A DNA stretch of 64,000 bases, taken from NCBI GenBank assembly GCA_032622095.1, contig CP136067.1:1240001-1304000 (forward strand). The letters run 5' to 3'. Position 1 is the stretch's first letter, and every line of letters starts with the position of its first letter. Under the pieces are notes generated by a model that worked only from the letters and a program-made list of their open reading frames with translations, was not told the DNA's origin and did no database searches. Shown piece after piece: positions 31,562 through 44,489 of this stretch. A program made the translations under genes and the position numbers. Source of the stretch: Siphonodentalium dalli (taxonomy: Eukaryota > Mollusca > Scaphopoda > Gadilida > Siphonodentaliidae).

Positions 31562-32465
31562 GACAGTGTACTTGGAATATACTAGTTAATAGATAACTGA
31601 CAACCAACGAAGGCCATATAATTACGCGGTTGTGTTGCTTTCGACATATTAGTCGTTCTCTGTATATTAGCGCTGCATAGATCTCAATAATGGCATCCAT
31701 TTTGTTTTTATTTTCGTAAATGACATAAATAGCATTACTGAAAAACACATTTAATTGAGTTCAACGATTGTATCTCACCCACCATTAATTTATATGAACA
31801 TATACCCAACGCATCTCTGGGGAAACATGTTCCATCAGAAATCTTGTCCCCAGATCGGTCACTATATATACCCAATGCCGGCCCCTCTCCGTTATATAAC
31901 ATACAACACATAAAAGCAGCGGTCCTTTTTTTAATTCTCAGCTTAGCTTCGTATTATTAAGTAGATGGTTGAGAAAAAGCCTAATCGGTATATTACGAAC
32001 TTGAAAGTAGTACATGTAGTATAGTTAGGGTTTTCTAGTCCCAGTAAAATATGTATATATTTAAACGGAAATGGCTCGTTCAAGCTTCCGTTTTTTCTAA
32101 GTAAATTGGAAGGATTTATAAGATATAGGTTCACAAATACGCGAATATTGATATATACTTGAACAATACTTGTCTTGCATGGTCACAGCCATTGTCTAAC
32201 TGTTTCAATTTTCGCACCTAATTTAAATAAATTGAACGCTCTTTATTGAAACCATATCAGGAACAGATTAACACGGAATCCCGTGGATTGCCGTGCACAT
32301 GGGTGTTGTTTGCTTGGAACACAAACAGCGTGTTCATGGTTGTATATTTTATTACTTTAATTCGTCTTCATGTGACATAATGCCCTTAGAAATGTAGTTC
32401 AACTATTTATCGACATATATCAATACCGGGAAAAATTCAAAAGCGAATATTATTGGGTGTATCGT
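31562..32465. other. Unassigned AT-rich DNA
   Basis: No gene, RNA or repeat boundary was seen. The fragment 'AACGGAAATGGCTCGTTC' (32065) resembles 'AACGAAAATGGCTCATTC' at about 29500, so old dispersed repeats contribute. Confidence 0.4.
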
Positions 32466-33130
32466 GATACTCGTGTTTAATGATTTTTGTCCCCGAAAAT
32501 CGAGCCGGAAGATCGATAAATTTCAAGTTCTGGCATCAGTAACCTCAAGTTATAATTTCAATACTAACCACGTGGTAATACTCATATCATGTGATATATT
32601 TTGGAAATATCAATCTAAACGAAAATGAACCATCGCGGTTATACAGTATAGTATAACTAGCATTTTTGTTTGGTGCCAATTACTGCCAAATCTATATTTG
32701 AATGTATACACCTTAATTTATCTTGTATATATGTGTACGCACATGCACCGACTCTTTCTCACGTCTGTTATGTATCGTGTATACATGTTTTGCTTATTCC
32801 ACATACAATGTGACTTGGTATTCATTTATTCAAACATTCGGCGCCCTTGTTCAATTTATTTATTGGAATAGCGAGCCCGAAAATAGATCATTTTTAAGTA
32901 CTGACGCTAAAATTATATACGCACTTCTCATATATACACAATCATGCTGGCAACTCGGGTATCTAGAATTCTGGACCTCAGTAAGTAATTTCTAGCTATA
33001 ATGTCAATAGTAACCGTGCCGTGGTAATAATCATATCATACGACACATACGTGTATTTAGGAAATACCAGTATAAACGAAACTAAAACAATCGGCACCCT
33101 TGTTCAATTCATAAAGGAGTCCGAAAATCA
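32466..33130. repeat. Diverged direct duplications (about 440 and 255 bp spacing)
   Basis: 32553-32635 ('CCACGTGGTAATACTCATAT', 'GGAAATATCAATCTAAACGA') is echoed at 32992-33085 ('GCCGTGGTAATAATCATATC', 'GGAAATACCAGTATAAACGA'). 32834-32910 ('CGGCGCCCTTGTTCAATT', 'CCCGAAAATAGATCATTT') is echoed at 33089-33150 ('CGGCACCCTTGTTCAATT', 'CCGAAAATCAATCATTT'). Old, non-coding repeats. Confidence 0.6.
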
Positions 33131-34193
33131 ATCATTTCGCGACATCGATTTTAAGTCAATGTATAGTTTTATATCATACCCCACATCAGCAACAAAATGA
33201 AGCCAATAAAACGATAAAAACAATTATGACGCAGCAAAACAGAGTTAACAAACGAATTATATTTTTTAGACAATCAGCAAAGTAATTTAATTAGTTTCCA
33301 AAACGACAATTTAACACTTTAGTTCATTCAATGCAAACGGAACCCAAAACCATGCATTTTCTATAAACAATGCGCAAATGATCGTGCGCATGAACATGTT
33401 TTTATCGCTAATTGAATTAATTCAGTTCTTTCTAATTTCGGGTGTAGATTATATTTTTATTTATACAGGTACATGGGTAATTTCCGTATTTATCAACGGA
33501 TTCGAGCCATTGAAGTCTGAAACCACAACCGCGGATTCCAATTATACACTTGGTACATTTCGTTCTTGTCAAAAGCTGAAGTTTAATGAAATAAAAAAAA
33601 TGCGATAACAGTATCAGCTTATGTTTCGATGTGTCACATGATTACGTAACTGACCAACATGCCACACGGCAGACCGCGGCGATACAACCTTTGATATACC
33701 GCGGACAGACTGGGCTGATATCTTTATTTAACTGAAGCCTGGTAAAGCTATTTTTAACATGGCGTAAGGTAATTAGCCTGTCACACGGACTTCTTTTTTA
33801 ATGGAGCGAGAACGTAATGAACATCAAGCAAATTATTACAGTACCATGGACCTTACATCAACGATAGAGTGATCACAGAACACAACAATTTCGCCATCAT
33901 TTCAACAACTTGAACTTGAAGATGATCATTTTATTGAATATTCATAATGGCGTTGACCTGTTGTTCAACTTGTTGACATTGTGGATGTCACATTAAATGT
34001 GTGATTTGTTCTCTGGATTAAAACAAGACTCCAGCTTAAACTAACAGCCGAATGGTAAGTGCATAGCCATAGACTACACTGTATGCAGTATGACTGTATG
34101 CATCAAATTCAATCCATCATGCATGATGTAGTGAACGTTCAGTCTCAGACCAATCTCGTTCAGACCAATCACAATACAGTTGTATCCTTTTAG
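33131..34193. other. Unassigned DNA
   Basis: No supportable gene. The 76-codon frame at 33378-33608 has no motif. Confidence 0.4.
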
Positions 34194-34195
34194 TA

Positions 34196-34213
34196 CCCTG
34201 CTGGACAAAACAA
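34196..34213 (+). mobile_element. Lone MITE end
   Basis: CCCTGCTGGACAAAACAA preceded by TA is identical to the left end of the MITE at 4989. No partner end was found nearby, so this is a truncated copy 1.3 kb from the lone-palindrome region. Confidence 0.65.
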
Positions 34214-34336
34214 CTTGAAATCAAACAGTGGTTCACCCGACCTGTTACGGTATGTACATGTATACAGTCTATACCGTATATAAAATTTGAATGATTTAAC
34301 TTATACTTGACCAAGCCTGCAAATAGACTGTCATTT

Positions 34337-34429
34337 GCAGAATGAGGTCCCCAGAGGGTGAATTTAGTGACGCTATCCGGCATAGCGGGCTAGCATCACT
34401 AAATTCACCGTCTGGGGACCTCATTCTGC
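34337..34429. repeat. 93-bp palindrome next to the satellite array
   Basis: The 38-base arms (34337-34374 and 34392-34429), starting GCAGAATGAGGTCCCCAGA, are inverted copies with two mismatches around a 17-base centre (ATCCGGCATAGCGGGCT). GC-richer than the surroundings. A third copy of one arm is at 34629 and directly abuts the satellite. Confidence 0.85.
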
Positions 34430-34628
34430 TTATGCCGTCGGCAAACCTAGAATCAGATTGAAGTTCCCCAGTTGAAGTTGGTGTAACTTGGTGTTCACCC
34501 ATTGGGCGCCTCGATTATGGATTTTATCATCTGCAAATTAGGGGATATAGAAACTTCCCCGAAGGGAAAACGTAACTAAAACAATGTTAATTTGATACTA
34601 TAGATACTTCCCAGAAGATGAGGCCTAA

Positions 34629-34676
34629 GCAGAATGAGGTCTACAGAGGGTGAATTTGGTGATGCTAGCCCGCTAT
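34629..34676 (+). repeat. Third palindrome arm forming the satellite boundary
   Basis: From GCAGAATGAGGTCTACAGAG to GATGCTAGCCCGCTAT this follows the inverted right arm plus part of the centre of the 34337-34429 palindrome. The match ends exactly where satellite text (AACATCACATGTTTC) begins. Confidence 0.75.
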
Positions 34677-37600
34677 AACATCACATGTTTCTGCCAAATT
34701 AAGGGCTCTCCATTGTTCTAATTGGACTAAAACAGTCACTGGGCATATAAATTCTGCAAATATTGTCATAACATCCAATGTTTCTGCCAAATTAAGGTGT
34801 CCTCATTGTTCTAATTAGACTAAAACAGTCACTGGGCATATAAATTCTGCAAATATTGTCATAACATCACATGTTTCTGCCAAATTAAGGGGTCTCCATT
34901 GTTCTAATTGGATTAAAACAGTCACTGGGCATATCAATTCTGCAAATATTGTCATAACATCCCATGTTTTTGCCAAATTAAGGACTCCCCATTGTTCTAA
35001 TTGGACTAAAACAGTCACTGTGCATATCAATTCTGCAAATATTGTCATAACACCCCATGTTTCTGCCAAATTGAGGGGTCTCCATTGCTCTAATTGGATT
35101 AAAACAGTCACTGGGCATATAAATTTTTGCAAATATCGTCATAACATCACATGTTTCTGCCAAATTAAGGGCTCTCCATTGTTCTAATTGGACTAAAACA
35201 GTCACTGGGCATATAAATTCTGCAAATATTGTCATAACATCCAATGTTTCTGCCAAATTAAGGTGTCCTCAGTGTTCTAATTAGACTAAAACAGTCACTG
35301 GGCATATACATTCTGCAAATAATATTGTCATAACATCACATGTTTCTGCCAAATTAAGGGGTCTCCATTGTTCTAATTGTATTAAAACAGTCACTGGGCA
35401 TATCAATTCTGCAAATATTGTCATAACATCCCATGTTTTTGCCAAATTAAGGACTCCCCATTGTTCTAATTGGACTAAAACAGTCACTGGGAATATAAAT
35501 TCTGCAAATATTGTCATAACATCCCATGTTTCTGCCAAATTAAGGGGTCCTCATTGTTCTAATTGGACTAAAACAGTCGCTGGGCATATAAATTCTGCAA
35601 ATATTGTCATAACATCAGGTACTAGTAACATCCCATGTTTCTGCCAAATTAAGGGGTCCCCATTGTTTTAATTGTACTAAAACAGTCACTGGGCATATAC
35701 ATTCTGCAAATATTATCATAACATCACATGTTTCTGCTAAATTAAGGGGTCCCATTGTTCTAATTTGATTAAAACAGTCACTGGGCATATAAATTCTGCA
35801 AATATTGTCATAGCATCCCATGTTTCTGCCAAATTAAGGTGTCCTCATTGTTCTAATTACGGTAGACTAAAACCGTCACTGGGCATATAAATTTTTGCAA
35901 ATATTGTCATAATATCCCATGTTTCTGCTAAATTAAGGGGTCCCCGTTGTTCTAATTGGATTAAAACAGTCAATGGGCATAATTTCATAACATCTCATCT
36001 TTCTGCCAAATTAAGGTGTCCCCATTGATCTAATTGGACTAAAACAGTCACTGGGCATATACATTCTGCAAATATCGTCATAACATCACATGTTTCTGCC
36101 AAATTAAGGGCTCTCCATTGTTCTAATTGGACTAAAACAGTCACTGGGCATATAAATTCTGCAAATATTGTCATAACATCCAATGTTTCTGCCAAATTAA
36201 GGTGTACTCATTGTTCTAATTAGACTAAAACAGTCACTGGGCATATAAATTCTGCAAATATTGTCATAACATCACATGTTTCTGCCAAATTAAGGGGTCT
36301 CCATTGTTCTAATTGGATTAAAACAGTCACTGGGCATATAAATTCTGCAAATATTGTCATAACATCCAATGTTTCTGCCAAATTAAGGTGTCCTCATTGT
36401 TCTAATTAGACTAAAACAGTCACTGGGCATATAAATTCTGTAAATATTGTCATAACATCACATGTTTCTGCAAATTAAGGGGTCTCCATTGTTCTAATTG
36501 GATTAGAACAGTCACTGGGCATATCAATTCTGCAAATATTGTCATAACATCCCATGTTTTTGCCAAATTAAGGACTCCCCATTGTTCTAATTGGACTAAA
36601 ACAGTCACTGGGCATATAAATTCTGCAAATATTGTCATAACATCACATGTTTCTGCCAAATTAAGGGGTCTCCATTGCTCTAATTGGATTAAAACAGTCA
36701 CTGGGCATATAAATTTTTGCAAATATCGTCATAACATCACATGTTTCTGCCAAATTAAGGGCTCTCCATTGTTCTAATTGGACTAAAACAGTCACTGGGC
36801 ATATAAATTCTGCAAATATTGTCATAACATCCAATGTTTCTGCCAAATTAAGGTGTCCTCATTGTTCTAATTAGACTAAAACAGTCACTGGGCATATAAA
36901 TTCTGCAAATATTGTCATAACATCCCATGTTTCTGCCAAATTAAGGGGTCTCCATTGTTCTAATTGGACTAAAACAGTCACTGGGCATATCAATTCTGCA
37001 AATATTGTCATAACATCCCATGTTTCTGCCAAATTAAGGGGTAACCATTGTTCTAATTGGACTAAAACAGTCACTGTGCATATCAATTCTGCAAATATTG
37101 TCATAACACTGATAACATCATAACACCCCATGTTTCTGCAAAATTAAGGGGTCCCATTGATCTAATTGGATTAAAACAGTCACTGGGCATATAAATTTTT
37201 GCAAATATTGTCATAATATCCCATGTTTCTGCTAAATTAAGGGGTCCCCGTTGTTCTAATTGGATTAAAACAGTCAATGGGCATATAAGTTCTGCAAATA
37301 TTGTCATAGCATCCCATGTTTCTGCCAAATTAAGGTGTCCTCATTGTTCTAATTAGATTAAAACCGTCACTGGGCATATAAATTTTTGCAAATATTGTCA
37401 TAATATCCCATGTTTCTGCTAAATTAAGGGGTCCCCGTTGTTCTAATTGGATTAAAACAGTCAATGGGCATAATTTCATAACATCTCATCTTTCTGCCAA
37501 ATTAAGGTGTCCCCATTGATATAATTGGACTTAAACAGTCACTGGGCATATACATTCTGCAAATATCGTCATAACATCACATGTTTCTGCCAAATTAAGG

Positions 37601-37803
37601 GCTCTCCATTGTTCTAATTGGACTAAAACAGTCACTGGGCGTATAAATTCTGCAAATATTGTCATAACATCCAATGTTTCTGCCAAATTAAGGTGTCCTC
37701 ATTGTTCTAATTAGACTAAAACAGTCACTGGGCATATAAATTCTGCAAATATTGTCATAACATCCAATGTTTCTGCCAAATTAAGGTGTCCTCATTGTTC
37801 TAA

Positions 37804-40800
37804 TTAGACTAAAACAGTCACTGGGCATATAAATTCTGCAAATATTGTCATAACATCACATGTTTCTGCCAAATTAAGGGGTCTCCATTGTTCTAATTGG
37901 ATTAAAACAGTCACTGGGCATATCAGTTCTGCAAATATTGTCATAACATCCCATGTTTTTGCCAAATTAAGGACTCCCCATTGTTCTAATTGGACTAAAA
38001 CAGTCACTGGGCATATAAATTCTGCAAATATTGTCATAACATCCCATGTTTCTGCCAAATTAATGGGTCCCCATTGTTCTAATTGGACTAAAACCGTCAC
38101 TGGGCATATAAATTCTGCAAATATTGTCATAACATCAGGTAACATCCCATGTTTCTGCCAAATTAAGGGGTCCCCATTGTTCTAATTGGACTAAAACAGT
38201 CACTGGGCATATAAATTCTGCAAATATTATCATAACATCACATGTTTCTGCTAAATTAAGGGGTCCCCATTGTTCTAATTTGATTAAAACAGTCACTGGG
38301 CATATAAATTCTGCAAATATTGTCATAGCATCCCATGTTTCTGCCAAATTAAGGTGTCCTCATTGTTCTAATTAGACTAAAACCGTCACTGGGCATATAA
38401 ATTCTGCAAATATTGTCATAACATCCAATGTTTCTGCCAAATTAAGGTGTCCTCATTGTTCTAATTAGACTAAAACAGTCACTGGGCATATAAATTCTGT
38501 AAATATTGTCATAACATCACATGTTTCTGCAAATTAAGGGGTCTCCATTGTTCTAATTGGATTAGAACAGTCACTGGGCATATCAATTCTGCAAATATTG
38601 TCATAACATCCCATGTTTTTGCCAAATTAAGGACTCCCCATTGTTCTAATTGGACTAAAACAGTCACTGGGCATATAAATTCTGCAAATATTGTCATAAC
38701 ATCCCATGTTTCTGCCAAATTAAGGGGTCCCCATTCTTCTAATGGGATTAAGACAGTCACTGTACATATCATTTCTGCAAATATTGTCATAACACCCCAT
38801 GTTTCTGCCAATTTAAGGGGTCTCCATTGCTCTAATTGGATTAAAACAGTCACTGGGCATATAAATTTTTGCAAATATCGTCATAACATCACATGTTTCT
38901 GCCAAATTAAGGGCTTTCCATTGTTCTAATTGGACTAAAACAGTCACTGGGCATATAAATTCTGCAAATATTGTCATAACATCCAATGTTTCTGCCAAAT
39001 TAAGGTGTCCTCATTGTTCTAATTAGACTAAAACAGTCACTGGGCATATAAATTCTGCAAATATTGTCATAACATCACATGTTTCTGCCAAATTAAGGGG
39101 TCTCCATTGTTCTAATTGTATTAAAACAGTCACTGGGCATATCAATTCTGCAAATATTGTCATAACATCCCATGTTTTTGCCAAATTAAGGACTCCCCAT
39201 TGTTCTAATTGGACTAAAACAGTCACTGGGCATATAAATTCTGCAAATATTGTCGTAACATCCCATGTTTCTGCCAAATTAAGGGGTCCTCATTGTTCTA
39301 ATTGTACTAAAACAGTCGCTGGGCATATAAATTCTGCAAATATTGTCATAACATCAGGTACTAGTAACATCCCATGTTTCTGCCAAATTAAGGGGTCCCC
39401 ATTGTTCTAATTGTACTAAAACAGTCACTGGGCATATAAATTCTGCAAATATTATCATAACATCACATGTTTCTGCTAAATTAAAGGGTCCCATTGTTCT
39501 AATTTGATTAAAACAGTCACTGGGCATATAAATTCTGCAAATATTGTCATAGCATCCCATGTTTCTGCCAAATTAAGGTGTCCTCATTGTTCTAATTACG
39601 GTAGACTAAAACCGTCACTGGGCATATAAATTTTTGCAAATATTGTCATAATATCCCATGTTTCTGCTAAATTAAGGGGTCCCCGTTGTTCTAATTGGAT
39701 TAAAACAGTCAATGGGCATAATTTCATAACATCTCATCTTTCTGCCAAATTAAGGTGTCCCCATTGATCTAATTGGACTAAAACAGTCACTGGGCATATA
39801 CATTCTGCAAATATCGTCATAACATCACATGTTTCTGCCAAATTAAGGGCTCTCCATTGTTCTAATTGGACTAAAACAGTCACTGGGCATATAAATTCTG
39901 CAAATATTGTCATAACATCCAATGTTTCTGCCAAATTAAGGTGTCCTCATTGTTCTAATTAGACTAAAACAGTCACTGGGCATATAAATTCTGCAAATAT
40001 TGTCATAACATCACATGTTTCTGCCAAATTAAGGGGTCTCCATTGTTCTAATTGGATTAAAACAGTCACTGGGCATATCAATTCTGCAAACATTGTCATA
40101 ACATCCCATGTTTTTGCCAAATTAAGGACTTCCCATTGTTCTAATTGGACTAAATCAGTCACTGGGTATATAAATTCTGCAAATATTGTCATAACATCAC
40201 ATGTTTCTGCCAAATTAAGGGGTCTCCATTGCTCTAATTGGATTAAAACAGTCACTGGGCATATAAATTTTTGCAAATATCGTCATAACATCACATGTTT
40301 CTGCCAAATTAAGGGCTCTCCATTGTTCTAATTGGACTAAAACAGTCACTGGGCATATAAATTCTGCAAATATTGTCATAACATCCAATGTTTCTGCCAT
40401 ATTAAGGTGTCCTCATTGTTCTAATTGGACTAAAACAGTCACTGGGCATATCAATTCTGCAAATATTGTCATAACATCCAATGTTTCTGCCATATTAAGG
40501 TGTCCTCATTGTTCTAATTAGACTAAAACAGTCACTGGGCATATAAATTCTGCAAATATTGTCATAACATCCCATGTTTCTGCCAAATTAAGGGGTCCCC
40601 ATTGTTCTAATTGGACTAAAACAGTCACTGGGCATATAAATTCTGCAAATATTGTCATAACATCCAATGTTTCTGCCAAATTAAGGTGTCCTCATTGTTC
40701 TAATTAGACTAAAACAGTCACTGGGCATATAAATTCTGCAAATATTGTCATAACATCTCATCTTTCTGCCAAATTAAGGGGTCTCCATTGTTCTAATTGT

Positions 40801-43800
40801 ATTAAAACAGTCACTGGGCATATCAATTCTGCAAATATTGTCATAACATCCCATGTTTTTGCCAAATTAAGTACTCCCCATTGTTCTAATTGGACTAAAA
40901 CAGTCACTGGGCATATAAATTCTGCAATTATTGTCATAACATCCCATGTTTCTGCCAAATTAAGGGGTCCTCATTGTTCTAATTGGACTAAAACAGTCGC
41001 TGGGCATATAAATTCTGCAAATATTGTCATAACATCAGGTAACATCCCATGTTTCTGCCAAATTAAGGGGTCCCCATTGTTCTAATTGGACTAAAACAGT
41101 CACTGGGCATATAAATTCTGCATATATTATCAAAACATCACATGTTTCTGCTAAATTAAGGGGTCCTCATTGTTCTAATTTGATTAAAACAGTCACTGGG
41201 CATATAAATTCCTCAAATATTGTCATAGCATCCCATGTTTCTGCCAAATTAAGGTGTCCTCATTGTTCTAATTAGACTAAAACCGTCACTGGGCATATAA
41301 ATTTGTGCAAATATTGTCATAATATCCCATGTTTCTGCTAAATTAAGGGGTCCCCGTTGTTCTAATTGGATGAAAACAGTCAATGGGCATAATTTCATAA
41401 CATCTCATCTTTCTGCCAAATTAAGGTGTCCCCATTGATCTAATTGGACTAAAACAGTCACTGGGCATATACATTCTGCAAATATCGTCATAACATCACA
41501 TGTTTCTGCCAAATTAAGGGCTCTCCATTGTTCTAATTGGACTAAAACAGTCACTGGGCATATAAATTCTGCAAATATTGTCATAACATCAGGTAACATC
41601 CCATGTTTCTGCCATATTAAGGGGTCCCCATTGTTCTAATTGGACTAAAACAGTCACTGGGCATATAAATTCTGCAAATATTATCATAACATCACATGTT
41701 TCTACTAAATTAAGGGGTCCCCATTGTTCTAATTTGATTAAAACAGTCACTGGGCATATAAATTCTGCAAATATTGTCATAGCATCCCATGTTTCTGCCA
41801 AATTAAGGTGTCCTCATTGTTCTAATTAGACTAAAACCGTCACTGGGCATATAAATTTTTGCAAATATTGTCATAATATCCCATGTTTCTGCTAAATTAA
41901 GGGGTCCCCGTTGTTCTAATTGGATTAAAACAGTCAATGGGCATAATTTCATAACATCTCATCTTTCTGCCAAATTAAGGTGTCCCCATTGATATAATTG
42001 GACTTAAACAGTCACTGGGCATATACATTCTGCAAATATCGTCATAACATCACATGTTTCTGCCAAATTAAGGGCTCTCCATTGTTCTAATTGGACTAAA
42101 ACAGTCACTGGGCGTATAAATTCTGCAAATATTGTCATAACATCCAATGTTTCTGCCAAATTAAGGTGTCCTCATTGTTCTAATTAGACTAAAACAGTCA
42201 CTGGGCATATAAATTCTGCAAATATTGTCATAACATCACATGTTTCTGCCAAATTAAGGGGTCTCCATTGTTCTAATTGGATTAAAACAGTCACTGGGCA
42301 TATCAATTCTGCAAACATTGTCATAACATCCCATGTTTTTGCCAAATTAAGGACTTCCCATTGTTCTAATTGGACTAAATCAGTCACTGGGTATATAAAT
42401 TCTGCAAATATTGTCATAACATCACATGTTTCTGCCAAATTAAGGGGTCTCCATTGCTCTAATTGGATTAAAACAGTCACTGGGCATATAAATTTTTGCA
42501 AATATCGTCATAACATCACATGTTTCTGCCAAATTAAGGGCTCTCCATTGTTCTAATTGGACTAAAACAGTCACTGGGCATATAAATTCTGCAAATATTG
42601 TCATAACATCCAATGTTTCTGCCATATTAAGGTGTCCTCATTGTTCTAATTGGACTAAAACAGTCACTGGGCATATCAATTCTGCAAATATTGTCATAAC
42701 ATCCAATGTTTCTGCCATATTAAGGTGTCCTCATTGTTCTAATTAGACTAAAACAGTCACTGGGCATATAAATTCTGCAAATATTGTCATAACATCCCAT
42801 GTTTCTGCCAAATTAAGGGGTCCCCATTGTTCTAATTGGACTAAAACAGTCACTGGGCATATAAATTCTGCAAATATTGTCATAACATCCAATGTTTCTG
42901 CCAAATTAAGGTGTCCTCATTGTTCTAATTAGACTAAAACAGTCACTGGGCATATAAATTCTGCAAATATTGTCATAACATCTCATCTTTCTGCCAAATT
43001 AAGGGGTCTCCATTGTTCTAATTGTATTAAAACAGTCACTGGGCATATCAATTCTGCAAATATTGTCATAACATCCCATGTTTTTGCCAAATTAAGTACT
43101 CCCCATTGTTCTAATTGGACTAAAACAGTCACTGGGCATATAAATTCTGCAATTATTGTCATAACATCCCATGTTTCTGCCAAATTAAGGGGTCCTCATT
43201 GTTCTAATTGGACTAAAACAGTCGCTGGGCATATAAATTCTGCAAATATTGTCATAACATCAGGTAACATCCCATGTTTCTGCCAAATTAAGGGGTTCTA
43301 ATTGGACTAAAACAGTCACTGGGCATATAAATTCTGCATATATTATCAAAACATCACATGTTTCTGCTAAATTAAGGGGTCCTCATTGTTCTAATTTGAT
43401 TAAAACAGTCACTGGGCATATAAATTCCTCAAATATTGTCATAGCATCCCATGTTTCTGCCAAATTAAGGTGTCCTCATTGTTCTAATTAGACTAAAACC
43501 GTCACTGGGCATATAAATTTGTGCAAATATTGTCATAATATCCCATGTTTCTGCTAAATTAAGGGGTCCCCGTTGTTCTAATTGGATGAAAACAGTCAAT
43601 GGGCATAATTTCATAACATCTCATCTTTCTGCCAAATTAAGGTGTCCCCATTGATCTAATTGGACTAAAACAGTCCCTGGGCATATACATTCTGCAAATA
43701 TCGTCATAACATCACATGTTTCTGCCAAATTAAGGGCTCTCCATTGTTCTAATTGGACTAAAACAGTCACTGGGCATATAAATTCTGCAAATATTGTCAT

Positions 43801-44489
43801 AACATCAGGTAACATCCCATGTTTCTGCCATATTAAGGGGTCCCCATTGTTCTAATTGGACTAAAACAGTCACTGGGCATATAAATTCTGCAAATATTAT
43901 CATAACATCACATGTTTCTACTAAATTAAGGGGTCCCCATTGTTCTAATTTGATTAAAACAGTCACTGGGCATATAAATTCTGCAAATATTGTCATAGCA
44001 TCCCATGTTTCTGCCAAATTAAGGTGTCCTCATTGTTCTAATTAGACTAAAACCGTCACTGGGCATATAAATTTTTGCAAATATTGTCATAATATCCCAT
44101 GTTTCTGCTAAATTAAGGGGTCCCCGTTGTTCTAATTGGATTAAAACAGTCAATGGGCATAATTTCATAACATCTCATCTTTCTGCCAAATTAAGGTGTC
44201 CCCATTGATATAATTGGACTTAAACAGTCACTGGGCATATACATTCTGCAAATATCGTCATAACATCACATGTTTCTGCCAAATTAAGGGCTCTCCATTG
44301 TTCTAATTGGACTAAAACAGTCACTGGGCGTATAAATTCTGCAAATATTGTCATAACATCCAATTTTTCTGCCAAATTAAGGTGTCATTGTTCTAATTAG
44401 ACTAAAACAGTCACTGGGCATATAAATTCTGCAAATATTGTCATAACATCCAATGTTTCTGCCAAATTAAGGTGTCCTCATTGTTCTAA
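37804..44489. repeat. Higher-order repeat unit 1 (with internal 2.2-kb duplication)
   Basis: Variant-unit order from 37804 to 40400 recurs 6686 bp further on (44490-47086). It is longer than the following unit because 39959-42183 is itself duplicated at 42184-44408 (offset 2225 bp, becoming 2216 bp after a 9-bp loss near 43296). Boundaries are conventional, as any point on the cycle could be chosen. Confidence 0.8.
39959..44408. repeat. 2,225-bp tandem duplication within the satellite
   Basis: 39959-42183 and 42184-44408 carry the same succession of variant units (including the 78-bp unit, the +10 unit, and shared substitutions such as TCTACTAAATT and CAAAACATCACATG). They differ by few substitutions and the 9-bp loss near 43296. 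About 24 monomers per copy. Confidence 0.85.

Noticed and set aside
34337-34429. Palindrome as a diverged satellite monomer because it is also 93 bp
   Set aside because: No sequence words are shared with the monomer; the equal length is taken as coincidence.
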